A stretch of 64,000 nt of DNA from Curtobacterium sp. GC_Cur_3 (lineage in GTDB: Bacteria > Actinomycetota > Actinomycetes > Actinomycetales > Microbacteriaceae), in assembly GCF_026544205.1 (NCBI RefSeq), contig NZ_JALNUI010000002.1, forward strand, positions 62,001 to 126,000. Direction: 5' to 3'. Made by a program: the position numbers and the translations under genes. The notes under the pieces were generated by a model. The model saw only the letters and a list, made by a program, of their open reading frames with translations, ran no database searches and had not been told where the DNA came from. This document shows positions 54,351 through 63,387 of this stretch, one piece after another. How positions within the stretch are numbered: the stretch's first letter is position 1; each line of letters starts with the position of its first letter.

Positions 54351-55213
54351 CGGTCCACCTCGTCGTCGCCGCGGCGCAGGACGACGTGGTCGTCCTGCAG
54401 GCTGAGCCGGACGCGGTCGCGCAGCCCGAGCGCCAGCTGGAAGGACTCGGGCAGCTGCAGGCGCCCCGCCTCGTCGATCACGGCGAACTCCTCTCCCGGG
54501 CTGTTCCCGAGGTCGTCGCGGATGGTCTCGGTCGAGGTGCGTCCGTCCCGGATCCGGACCGTCCGTCGCACCTGTTCGGCGACGGTTTGGTCGTGGGTGA
54601 CGATGAGGACGGTGACGCCCTCGTGCTCGTTCACCGCCCGCATCGTCGCGAGCACGGCCCGGGCGGCGGCACGGTCGAGCGCACCCGTCGGCTCGTCGGC
54701 GAGCAGGACCCGCGGGCGGTTGGCCAGGGCCACGGCGATCGCGGCGAGCTGCTGCACACCACCCGGCAACGCCCCGGGCAGCTCGTGACCGTGGTCGCCG
54801 ATGCCCACGAGGTCGAGCACCTCGCGGACCCGCTCGTCACGCTGACGGCCGCGCACGCCCGCGACCGTGAGGACCGCTGCGACGTTCTCGCTGACCGTGA
54901 GGTACGGCACCAGGTTCCGCGCGGTCTGCTGCCAGACGAAGCCGACGCTGTGACGGTGGAAGCGGGTGCGACCGCGACGGTCGAGTGACCCGAGGTCGAC
55001 GTCCGCCACGACGGCCTGCCCGGCCGAGGGGGCGTCGAGCCCGGAGAGGATCCCGAGCAGCGTCGACTTGCCGCTGCCCGAGGCACCGACGAGCGCGACC
55101 ATCTCGCCCGCTCGGACCGTCAGGGTCAGGCCCTGGAGCGCCTGAACCTCGACGTCGCGGGACCGGTAGATCCGCACGAGGTCGCGGCAGACGATGTCGG
55201 GGGTGGTGCTCAT
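54347..55213 (-). CDS. ABC transporter ATPase with C-terminal AbrB-like domain
   Basis: 288 residues. Walker A GASGSGKST (about 43-51), Q-loop VWQQTARNLVPYLT, Walker B VLLADEPTGALD and switch His in VTHDQ are present; the signature motif is LPGGVQQ instead of LSGGQQ. Residues 240-285 form a SpoVT/AbrB-type beta element (EFAVIDEAGRLQLPESF, RVRLSLQDDHVVLR), an extension I recall in actinobacterial ABC ATPases of this layout. It may tie the ATPase to DNA or to assembly. ATG overlaps the permease stop (ATGA). Confidence 0.87.
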   Translation of the reverse strand: MSTTPDIVCRDLVRIYRSRDVEVQALQGLTLTVRAGEMVALVGASGSGKSTLLGILSGLDAPSAGQAVVADVDLGSLDRRGRTRFHRHSVGFVWQQTARNLVPYLTVSENVAAVLTVAGVRGRQRDERVREVLDLVGIGDHGHELPGALPGGVQQLAAIAVALANRPRVLLADEPTGALDRAAARAVLATMRAVNEHEGVTVLIVTHDQTVAEQVRRTVRIRDGRTSTETIRDDLGNSPGEEFAVIDEAGRLQLPESFQLALGLRDRVRLSLQDDHVVLRRGDDEVDR

Positions 55214-57861
55214 CGGTTCCTCCTGGTCGGGCGGTGGTGCGCGGGGGCGCCGGCGCGGACGGTCAGGACGAGGACGCCCGTGAGCGCCACGAGCAGTCCA
55301 CCGGCCACCCCGGCGAGCAGCCCGGGGTCGACCGAGACCACCGGTCGGACGACGGCTCCGGTGAACGAGCGCAGGTCAGCCGAGGGCAGCGTGGTCGCGA
55401 CGACCCCGACGGCCACGGCGGTCCCCGTGACCAGTGCGGCCACGAGGAGCGGGAGCGTCTCGGCCACGACGACGGCCCGCGCGTCACCCGGGGTCGTGCC
55501 GAACACCCCGAGCAGGCGGGTCCGAGCCCGACGCGATGACCCCGCCGTCACCCCCGCGACGACCAGCGTGCCGAGGCCGAGCGCACCACCGAGCACTGCT
55601 GCCGAGACCGCGACCGCACGTGTGCCCGGGACGCGAGGGTCGGCGTCGATGGACCGAGCCACCCCGACGGCCGTGTCGACGTCCCCGGACGGCACCAGGC
55701 GTCGCACGGCCGCGGCGACGCGGTCGGGTGATGCGCCGTCGGCCGTCCGGACGAGCACCCGGTCGACGCTGCCGGTCTCGGTGAGGGCCTCTGCGGTGCG
55801 GGTGTCGACGAGCACCCAGCGCTTCGCGAGGGTGAACGGGACCGCGTCCGGGGCGGTCGCCACCACGCGCGTGTCCGTCCCGAGGACGCTGGAGTCCCGC
55901 CCGGTGGCCTCGGCGAGGGACCGCGACGCGACGAGGGGGACACGCTCGCCCCGGGTCGTGCGGAGTGCCGCCGGTGCGGGGAGCGCTCCTGGGACGTCCC
56001 GCTGCACGGCGGCGAGTCGGTCCGCGTCGGCGACGAGGACCACGGCCTGGACGGCGCCGTCCGGGGTGTCGAAGGACACCTCGTCCGTGGTGGAGACACC
56101 GACCGCGGCAGCGACGCCGGGGACGCGGGCGACGCGGGCGACCTGGTCGGGGTCGAGGGCCACCGACGACACGGCGACGTCCGCCGCGACGCTCCGGCGG
56201 GCCGCCTGGGCGACCCCGTCCTCGAGCGTGCTGCCGACGACGGTCGCGAACAGGGCCACGGCGATGCCGATGACGGCGACGACGAGCGGGACGGCCTGCG
56301 CGACGGCGGAGCGCGCGGCGGTCACGACCCCGACGAGCATCGCGACTCCACGGCGACGTCGGGCGACGGCGACGAGCCGTCCGAGCACGACGGGCAGCAG
56401 GTGCAGGACGACCACGACGCCGGACCCGGCGAGCAGCAGCGGCAGCACCGCGGCCAGGGGGTCCACCGAGCCGCCGGGCGCGCTCGTCGTGACGCCGCTC
56501 CTGGTCGTGACGACGACCGCCGCCACGGTCGCGACGAGCACGGCGGCCTCGACGACCGGTCGGACGGCGCGACGACGTGCTCCGACCCGCACCGTGGGCG
56601 CGAGGACCGCCGCCGCGGCGCACGGCACGACGGCGGCGAGCAGCGCAGCGACGACGGCCTGCAGCGGGGCGGGCGCCGACCCACCCAGCGGCGTCAGCTG
56701 CACGAGGACCGCGAGGACCCCGCCCGCAGCGGCACCCGGGACCGCGGCGACGGCGACGAGCCCGGCGGCGACCGAGCGGACCACACGGTCGGAGGCGCCG
56801 CGCGCTCCCAGCAGCCGCAGGCCGGCCTCGGCACGGTCGAGCACGAGTCGGGCGAGCAGTGCACCGAGTGCGACGAGCGCACCGGCCGGCCCGGAGCCGA
56901 GTGCCGCCGCGAGCGTGCCGACCGTGGCGTCGCGGGCCACGGAGGCGTCGAGCAGCCCCGGCAGGCCCGTCGAGAAGGCCACCGACCCGGCCGCCGTGCT
57001 CGGCAGGGGCTGTCGGGTGGCGAGGAACCGACCGACGGCGTCCACCAGGCCCGGGCGTCCGGACGCGGTGACGGTGTCCGTGTGGACCGGGAACCACGCG
57101 TGGCCCTGGGGGGTGCGGCCGTCGTCGGCGACGTGGCCGAAGGACCCCGCCGCGGCGAACGCCGTGGCCGACACCGTCGTGCCGCCGTCACCGGTCCCCG
57201 CGGTCGCCGGCCGGAGCGTCGTGGGCACGTGTCCCCACGTCGGGTCGTGCCGGTCGAGCGGCCGGTAGACACCCACGAGCTCGAGCGACAGTTCGCCGGC
57301 GACGGTCCGGACCTGGCCCACCCGCCACCCGACGGCCGCGGCGACGGCGGGGGAGACGGCGACCTCGACCGTGGCGGAGTCCCGCGCCGGTCGTGGCGCC
57401 CGGCCCTCGCTGAAGCGCACCACGTCGGCGAACGCGGGGTCGGTCGCGACGGACACCGACGCCGGGACCTTCGACGGCAGTGCGTCGAGCCCGAGGTACC
57501 CGGTGGCCGCGTACCAGCCCGCTCGTCCGGTCGCGGCGCGCAGCGGTCCGGGCATCGACCGGTGCACCGCGTCGAGGTCGTCGCCGAGCCCGTCGAACAC
57601 GGTCTGCGCCGTCGCGGGTGGTTCGGCGTCCCCGGCGACGACCGCGAAGGTCGCCTGCAGGTCCCGGTCCGTCGCGGTTGCCCGGTCGAGGTCGGCTCGG
57701 GTGCCGGCCGTCGCCAGCGCGCCGAGGACCGACAGCACGGACCCTGCCAGCAGTGTGGCGAGCAGGGTCACGACCGCGATGGCCACGAGGGGTGCGCGGT
57801 GCTCCGCGACGACTCTCCCGAGGGGGGTGCCGGGACGTCGACGGGTGTGCCGGCCGCTCAT
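55210..57861 (-). CDS. FtsX-like ABC permease (883 aa)
   Basis: N-terminal helix (about 25-50), a large extracytoplasmic domain (about 51-290), then groups of helices (about 320-560), a second periplasmic domain (about 560-740) and a last FtsX bundle. Architecture is that of two FtsX/MacB-type units in one chain. ATG 57861 overlaps the stop of the next-upstream permease (ATGA). The frame continues to 58380 as a shadow. Together with the second permease and the two ATPases it forms an export or extraction system; the cargo is unknown. Confidence 0.87.
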   Translation of the reverse strand: MSGRHTRRRPGTPLGRVVAEHRAPLVAIAVVTLLATLLAGSVLSVLGALATAGTRADLDRATATDRDLQATFAVVAGDAEPPATAQTVFDGLGDDLDAVHRSMPGPLRAATGRAGWYAATGYLGLDALPSKVPASVSVATDPAFADVVRFSEGRAPRPARDSATVEVAVSPAVAAAVGWRVGQVRTVAGELSLELVGVYRPLDRHDPTWGHVPTTLRPATAGTGDGGTTVSATAFAAAGSFGHVADDGRTPQGHAWFPVHTDTVTASGRPGLVDAVGRFLATRQPLPSTAAGSVAFSTGLPGLLDASVARDATVGTLAAALGSGPAGALVALGALLARLVLDRAEAGLRLLGARGASDRVVRSVAAGLVAVAAVPGAAAGGVLAVLVQLTPLGGSAPAPLQAVVAALLAAVVPCAAAAVLAPTVRVGARRRAVRPVVEAAVLVATVAAVVVTTRSGVTTSAPGGSVDPLAAVLPLLLAGSGVVVVLHLLPVVLGRLVAVARRRRGVAMLVGVVTAARSAVAQAVPLVVAVIGIAVALFATVVGSTLEDGVAQAARRSVAADVAVSSVALDPDQVARVARVPGVAAAVGVSTTDEVSFDTPDGAVQAVVLVADADRLAAVQRDVPGALPAPAALRTTRGERVPLVASRSLAEATGRDSSVLGTDTRVVATAPDAVPFTLAKRWVLVDTRTAEALTETGSVDRVLVRTADGASPDRVAAAVRRLVPSGDVDTAVGVARSIDADPRVPGTRAVAVSAAVLGGALGLGTLVVAGVTAGSSRRARTRLLGVFGTTPGDARAVVVAETLPLLVAALVTGTAVAVGVVATTLPSADLRSFTGAVVRPVVSVDPGLLAGVAGGLLVALTGVLVLTVRAGAPAHHRPTRRNR

Positions 57862-60800
57862 CGGTGTCCTCCCTCGGCCACGGCTCTGCGGGTCCGGCGG
57901 CCGGCGACGGCTGCCAGCAGGCCGGCCCCCGCCAGGACGACGACGGGCACGAGGAAGGTGCTGGCGGAGACCACGACGGGATCGGCCGTGACCAGGCCGG
58001 TCGCACCGGGGACGGCGGCGATCGCGAACGGTGCGGCGACCGTCGCGACCGTCACGCCCCCGCCGACGAGCCCGCCGAGCGTGGCAGCGACGACCGGGGT
58101 GACGAGCTCCGCGACGCGGGCCCGTCCGGCTGCAGCGGGGGAGACGCCGAGCGCTCGGGAGGTCGCGGAGCGCTGCGGGTCGGCACTGCTGACGACACCT
58201 CCGACGAACGCCAGGAGCGCCAGCAGGGTGCCGAACGCCGCCACCCCGGCGAGGGCCCCCACCGCCGGGGCGAGCACGGGCGTCGACGACACGGCGGCCC
58301 GGGTGCTCACGGACCCGGACACCGTCAGGTGCCGAGCGGCCTGCGCGGCGAGCGTCGTCGGGTCGGGGCCGGCGATCCACGTCTCGTCGGCCCGCGGGAC
58401 CGCGCCCGCCGTGCCGTCCACCGCCGGGCCGCCGAGGACGGATGCGTCGACGAGTGCCGGCAGGTCGGCGGCGACGGCGGTCGTGGAGGCGCTGCCCGGT
58501 ACCCGCTCGACCACACCGGCGACCCGGGTGTGCAGGGTGCGCGCCGTCGACGCCGCGTCGAGGTCGAGCGGCGACCCGGGCCGCAGTCCGAGTTCCGCCG
58601 CGAGCGCGGTGGTGACCACGACGGGCAGCGGCCGCCCCGACGCCGCCGCTCCGAGGGGGATCCGGGTGGGACCACCGAGGTCTTCGAGCACGCGGTCCCC
58701 AGCCGCTGCCGGCACGTCGGCCACGGCGACGCCGACCGTCACCCGGAGCCGCGCGGGTGCGATCCCCGCGTCGACGTCAGCGGGACGGCTGCTGAAGGTC
58801 AGGGTGGGGTCGACCGCGAGCAGTCGCCAGGTCGTCCCCCGTGCCCCGGCGGCGGTGGGGAGCACCGCGTGCAGGCGGCCGGTCTCCCCGAGCGCCACGT
58901 CGGCGCCGTCGTCGGCGGTGAGCGGCAGCTCGGCGGCCACCCCGTCCTGGTCCACCACCCAGAGCGCGGACCGGACCGCGCCGCGTGCGTCGGACCGGGG
59001 CGTGCCGTCGAGCGTGGCCTGCCCGACACGCACGGTGACCTCGACCCGGCGGGTGCCGGCGGGCAGCGCGGTGCCCGCTCGGCCCGGCACGGCGACGCCC
59101 TGGAACGCCGCGGCACCCGCGCGTCCGAGCACGTCCGTCGCCGCAGCCGCCGGCATGGCCACGAGGGGGACGCGGCGGTCACCCGCGGTCACCTCGTCGG
59201 TGAGCACGGGCGTCGAGACGGTGTCCCGCCCGGAGACCCCTGCCGTCGGCGCGACGACGGTGGCCCCGTCCTCCACGGCGTCGTCACCGTCGGCGGTCAC
59301 CCGCACCGCGGGTCCGACGACGGCGGAGGCGGTCGCGCCGTCCACGGCCGAGGTCGTCGCCGCGAGTCCGGCCGCGAGCCCGCCCACCGCGACCGCCATC
59401 GCGACGAGCACGACGACCGGGGCCGTCGACGCCCAGGTCCTGGCGAGCCGGCGCACGACGAGACCTGGCAGGAACCGGCGCCACCGCGGGACGGCGCGGG
59501 CGACGAGCGCAGCGACCACGCCCACGAGGACGACCGTGACCAGCGCACTCGCGAACACCGTCACGACCGGTGACACGGCGGCGATCGGGTCGGTCTGCAC
59601 CTGTCCGCGGACGCGGGAGACCGGCACGCCGACGGTGAAGAGCCGCCAGGTCGCGAACGCCGCTGCCGCCACCACGGCGACGGTCAGCACGACCGCGACC
59701 CAGGTGCCGGTGGCACCGACGGACGACGTCCGCCGCGCGGCGACGACACCGGCGGTGGCCACCGCGACGACGACCGCGATGACGGGTGTCAGGACGCCGG
59801 CCCACACGGTCGGTGTGGCTCCGTGCCCGAGGAGACCGGCGAGGACGACCGCCACGACGGCGCCGACCACGGCTCCGGCACCTGCCACCACCAGGGTCTC
59901 CAGGCAGGTCCAGCGGACGAGCTGGGCGCGGGTCGCGCCGCGTGCGGTGAAGAGCGCGTCCTCGCGGGACCGCGCGTCGCGCAGGAGCACGAACAGCACG
60001 CTGACGGCGACGACGCCGAGGACCGCGGCGACCGCGACGCCGATCCGGACGAGGGCGCGGGCGGTCGCGATGCCGACGTCGATCCGTGCCAACGTCGCGG
60101 GGAGGGTGCCGGACACGTCCGCGCCCGCCAGCGCACCGGTGTCGCCGGAGGTCGCCGCGGTGACCGCGCTCAGTCCTCGACGCAGCCCGTCCGGCGCGAC
60201 GAGTCGCCCCCGGTCGGTGGTCGGCGTGGTGGTCCAGGTCGCCGTGGCCGTGCCCGGGACGTCCGCGATCGACCGCGCGGGCACGACGAAGGGGCCGGCC
60301 ACGCCGTCGTCCGTGCCCGACCCGACGTCCGAGGCACCCGACCAGACCGCAGCGCCGGCGTCGTGCGCCCGCCACGTCGCCGCGACGCGGAGCACCAGGG
60401 CCGAGCGGGGGCCGACGGCGACCGTGTCGCCGACCCGGAGACCGAGGCGCTGCGCTGCGTCCGCCTGGACGGCGGTCGGCACCGGACCGCTCGTGGTGGG
60501 CTCGGCCGGCCACGTGCCCGAGACGACGTGGGCGGCGGACGGGAGGCTCGGGACGGCCGTGATCCGGGCCTCCTGTCCGGCGCTCCCCGCGTCGACGGCC
60601 GTGGTCACCGACGCGGTCCAGGTCACGTCCGCGCTGTCGGCGGGCAGCCGGTCCGCGATGGCTGCGCGCACCCGGCGGGCCTGAGCGGTGGGCGCGTCGC
60701 CGAGCTGTTCGGTGACGACGGTGGCGGCGGCGCGCGCCGGCTGGGCGGCGAGGACGGTGGCGGCGCCCGACTCGGCTCCCGCGTCACCGAGCCCGATCGC

Positions 60801-60902
60801 CAGGAGCGGCAGCGCGACGGCCGCTGCGACGACGGACGCGACCGGCACCAGGAGCGCGAGCCGCGCACGAGCACGCGCGACGAGCAGCCGTGGTCGCGTC
60901 AC
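57858..60902 (-). CDS. FtsX-like ABC permease (1014 aa)
   Basis: Similar overall plan to the protein encoded just downstream: a basic start and first helix (about 14-38), a long extracytoplasmic domain, several helix bundles (near 275-310, 325-385, 430-500) and a final FtsX-type bundle. Rich in Ala/Val/Thr, typical of actinobacterial FtsX proteins. GTG start at 60902. First gene of a four-gene operon. No separate periplasmic adaptor is visible, so it is not a classical MacAB pump. Confidence 0.85.
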   Translation of the reverse strand: MTRPRLLVARARARLALLVPVASVVAAAVALPLLAIGLGDAGAESGAATVLAAQPARAAATVVTEQLGDAPTAQARRVRAAIADRLPADSADVTWTASVTTAVDAGSAGQEARITAVPSLPSAAHVVSGTWPAEPTTSGPVPTAVQADAAQRLGLRVGDTVAVGPRSALVLRVAATWRAHDAGAAVWSGASDVGSGTDDGVAGPFVVPARSIADVPGTATATWTTTPTTDRGRLVAPDGLRRGLSAVTAATSGDTGALAGADVSGTLPATLARIDVGIATARALVRIGVAVAAVLGVVAVSVLFVLLRDARSREDALFTARGATRAQLVRWTCLETLVVAGAGAVVGAVVAVVLAGLLGHGATPTVWAGVLTPVIAVVVAVATAGVVAARRTSSVGATGTWVAVVLTVAVVAAAAFATWRLFTVGVPVSRVRGQVQTDPIAAVSPVVTVFASALVTVVLVGVVAALVARAVPRWRRFLPGLVVRRLARTWASTAPVVVLVAMAVAVGGLAAGLAATTSAVDGATASAVVGPAVRVTADGDDAVEDGATVVAPTAGVSGRDTVSTPVLTDEVTAGDRRVPLVAMPAAAATDVLGRAGAAAFQGVAVPGRAGTALPAGTRRVEVTVRVGQATLDGTPRSDARGAVRSALWVVDQDGVAAELPLTADDGADVALGETGRLHAVLPTAAGARGTTWRLLAVDPTLTFSSRPADVDAGIAPARLRVTVGVAVADVPAAAGDRVLEDLGGPTRIPLGAAASGRPLPVVVTTALAAELGLRPGSPLDLDAASTARTLHTRVAGVVERVPGSASTTAVAADLPALVDASVLGGPAVDGTAGAVPRADETWIAGPDPTTLAAQAARHLTVSGSVSTRAAVSSTPVLAPAVGALAGVAAFGTLLALLAFVGGVVSSADPQRSATSRALGVSPAAAGRARVAELVTPVVAATLGGLVGGGVTVATVAAPFAIAAVPGATGLVTADPVVVSASTFLVPVVVLAGAGLLAAVAGRRTRRAVAEGGHR

Positions 60903-61037
60903 GAGCCCCCCGATCCCCGTCAGCGTGCGTGGTCTCCCACCAGATCATGCAGCATCCGGGCTGGTGTGCTCGGTGACCCGGCCCACCGGGGACAGCGATC
61001 CTAGGCCGGTCTGCGTTTCCGTCGTGTGTCCGAACCG

Positions 61038-61085
61038 TGCACGAATACGCGCACGCTTGCCCCCTTGTCTGCACGAATCCGCGCA
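61038..61085. promoter_or_regulatory. Direct repeat TGCACGAATMCGCGCA before the sugar-porter gene
   Basis: Two 16-bp copies (61038-61053, 61070-61085) that differ at one base, 32 bp apart, about three helical turns. Repeated operators of this kind are typical of DeoR-type regulators, and one is encoded immediately downstream of the porter. Confidence 0.65.
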
Positions 61086-61100
61086 GCAACACTGAGCGGC

Positions 61101-62513
61101 ATGACATCGACGACCCGAGTGCCACGCACTCATGACCGCATGACGGGCTACGTGTACATCGCCATCGCCGTCAGCACCCTCGGCGGTCTGCTCTTCGGCT
61201 ACGACATCGGGGTCTCCGGAGGCGCTGGCGGGTTCGTCGCCGGTGACTTCCACCTCGGCAGCTTCCTCACGGGCGCCGTCGTCAGCGGATCGACGCTCGG
61301 CGGGGCGATCGGCGCCCTCGCGGGTGGCCCCCTCGCCGACCGGTTCGGCCGTCGGTGGACGCTGCTGTTCTCCGGGGTCCTGTTCAGCCTCGGCGCCCTG
61401 GTGTCCGCGGTCGCGCCGGACCTGGCCGTCCTGATGGTCGGCCGCGTGGTCGTCGGGCTGGGCGTCGGCGCCGCGTCGGTCCTGGTCCCCGTGTACATCG
61501 CCGAGCTCGCGCCGTCCCGGCTCCGCGGCGCACTCGTCGCCGGGTTCCAGCTGCTGACCACGCTCGGGATCCTCGCCGGCTACGGCATCAACGCCGCGCT
61601 GGCGTCCACCGAGGCCTGGCGCTGGTCGCTCGGCCTCGCAGCGGTGCCCGGCGTCCTGCTGGCCCTCGGCGTCCTGCTCATCCCCGAGTCGCCGCGGTGG
61701 CTCGTCGTGCAGGGACGACCCGAGGCCGCGCTCACGGTGCTGCGTCGCATCCGCGGACGGAACGACGTCGCACACGAGATCGAGGAGATCGAGGCGGTCA
61801 ACCGCGAGGACGCCACCGCACAACGCGGACGCTGGCGTGACCTGTTCCGCGGCTGGGTGCGTCCGATGGTGGTCATCGGGATCCTCGTCGCCTTCTTCGC
61901 GAACGGCTGCGGCATCAACCTCATCGTGTACTTCGCCCCGCAGATCCTGCAGTCGATCGGCATGGGCGCCTCGGCGTCGCTGCTCGCGACCGTGGGCCTC
62001 GGGGTCGTCAACGTCGTCTTCACCGGGGTCGGCATGGCCCTCGTCGACCGGGTCGGTCGCCGTCCGATGCTGCTCGTGGGTGCCATCGGGATGACGGTGT
62101 CCCTCGGGGCCCTCGCCGTCCTGCTCGCGTTCCCCGTGAACAGCAGCACCGCAGCGCTCTCGCTCATCTGCCTCGCCGTGTACATCGTCGTGTACGCGGT
62201 GAGCCCGGGCCTCGTCGCCTACGTCGTGATCTCGGAGATCTTCCCGCTGCACGTGCGGGCCAAGGCGACCGCGGCAGCGACCTTCGTGATCTTCGCCACG
62301 AACCTGGTCATCGGCGTCTTCTCGCTCCCGCTGCTCGACTCCATCGGCGCACCGGCCACGATGTCGATCTTCGCGGTCGTGTGCCTGGTGTTCGTCGGCT
62401 TCTGCCTGAAGATGCCGGAGACGAAGGGCCGGACGCTCGAGGAGCTCGAGGAGCACTTCCGCACCGGCGGCGCCGCGCGTGCCACCGCCGAGCAGGTCCG
62501 TACCGGCGCATGA
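61101..62513 (+). CDS. MFS sugar porter
   Basis: 470 residues, 12 membrane helices, sugar-porter subfamily: GGLLFGYDIGVSGG in helix 1 (about residues 28-41), GPLADRFGRRW loop, PVYIAELAPSRLRG (about 134-147), PESPRWLV, and the C-terminal PETKGRTLEELEEHF. Proton-linked import of a hexose, pentose or polyol is likely. ATG chosen inside a longer frame because GGLLFGYD is at the correct distance. The repeated TGCACGAAT operators precede it. Overlaps the DeoR start by 4 nt. Confidence 0.93.
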   Translation: MTSTTRVPRTHDRMTGYVYIAIAVSTLGGLLFGYDIGVSGGAGGFVAGDFHLGSFLTGAVVSGSTLGGAIGALAGGPLADRFGRRWTLLFSGVLFSLGALVSAVAPDLAVLMVGRVVVGLGVGAASVLVPVYIAELAPSRLRGALVAGFQLLTTLGILAGYGINAALASTEAWRWSLGLAAVPGVLLALGVLLIPESPRWLVVQGRPEAALTVLRRIRGRNDVAHEIEEIEAVNREDATAQRGRWRDLFRGWVRPMVVIGILVAFFANGCGINLIVYFAPQILQSIGMGASASLLATVGLGVVNVVFTGVGMALVDRVGRRPMLLVGAIGMTVSLGALAVLLAFPVNSSTAALSLICLAVYIVVYAVSPGLVAYVVISEIFPLHVRAKATAAATFVIFATNLVIGVFSLPLLDSIGAPATMSIFAVVCLVFVGFCLKMPETKGRTLEELEEHFRTGGAARATAEQVRTGA

Positions 62514-63328
62514 CTACGATCGAGGCACCTGCACACCACTCCTGGGGGTCGCCGATGCCGCAGACACCGGCCGAGCGGCGTCAGGCGATCCTCGACCAGG
62601 TACGCGACACCGGGTACGTCCGCGCCGTCGACCTCAGCGCGGCGCTGCACGTGGACTCGTCGACGATCCGGCGCGACATGGAACGCCTCGAGCGGGCGGG
62701 CCTGATCCGGCGCATGCACGGCGGGGCGCTCCCCGCGGACCCGGCCGACACGATCGACACCCCCTACGAGGTGCGGCGCTCGCAGCACCTCGCCGAGAAG
62801 ACCGCCATCGGGGTCGCCGCGGCGGCCATGGTCACCGACGGCCAGTCCGTCCTCATCGACAACGGCTCCACCGCCTACCAGGTGGCGGCGGCGCTCGGCG
62901 ACCACCGCGGCCTCACCGTGGTGACGAACGACCTCATGGTCGCGATGTGTCTCCGGGCGCAGCGCGTGCACCAGGTCCACGTGACCGGGGGCCTGCTGCT
63001 CGACACGGTCTTCACGCTCGTCGGACCGGTCGCGACGCACGCGGTCGAGGGGCTGCACGTCGACTGGGCCTTCCTCGGCGCCGAGGGCGTCGACCCCGAC
63101 GCCGGCATCACCAACATCAACGTCGTCGAGCTGCCCCTGAAGCGGGCGATGATCGGCGCCGCGCAGCACGTCGCCGTGGTCGCCGACAGCTCGAAGCTCG
63201 GCCGGCGCTCACTCGCCACCGTGTGCGCGCTCGACGACGTGGACGCCGTCATCACCGACGACGGTCTCGCGCTCGACGACCGAGCCGCCTACGGGGACGT
63301 GCTCCGCTGCGTGCCCGTGCCGCGCTGA
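62510..63328 (+). CDS. DeoR-family transcriptional regulator
   Basis: 272 residues from ATG 62510 (ATGA overlap) or 257 from ATG 62555, which has a GGGGGT site and a more typical family start (MPQTPAERRQAILDQV). HTH: VRAVDLSAALHVDSSTIRRDMERLERAGLI, then MHGGA. Sensor half: IDNGSTAYQVAAAL and DWAFLGAEGVDPDAGITNIN, then VADSSKLGRRS, the phosphosugar-binding domain pattern. Likely represses the porter and the SIS gene in response to a sugar phosphate. Confidence 0.9.
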   Translation: MTTIEAPAHHSWGSPMPQTPAERRQAILDQVRDTGYVRAVDLSAALHVDSSTIRRDMERLERAGLIRRMHGGALPADPADTIDTPYEVRRSQHLAEKTAIGVAAAAMVTDGQSVLIDNGSTAYQVAAALGDHRGLTVVTNDLMVAMCLRAQRVHQVHVTGGLLLDTVFTLVGPVATHAVEGLHVDWAFLGAEGVDPDAGITNINVVELPLKRAMIGAAQHVAVVADSSKLGRRSLATVCALDDVDAVITDDGLALDDRAAYGDVLRCVPVPR

Positions 63329-63387
63329 GCGCTCGTCCGCTCATCCTCCCCAGATCCACCCGTCCCAGAACCAACGAGGGAACCACC

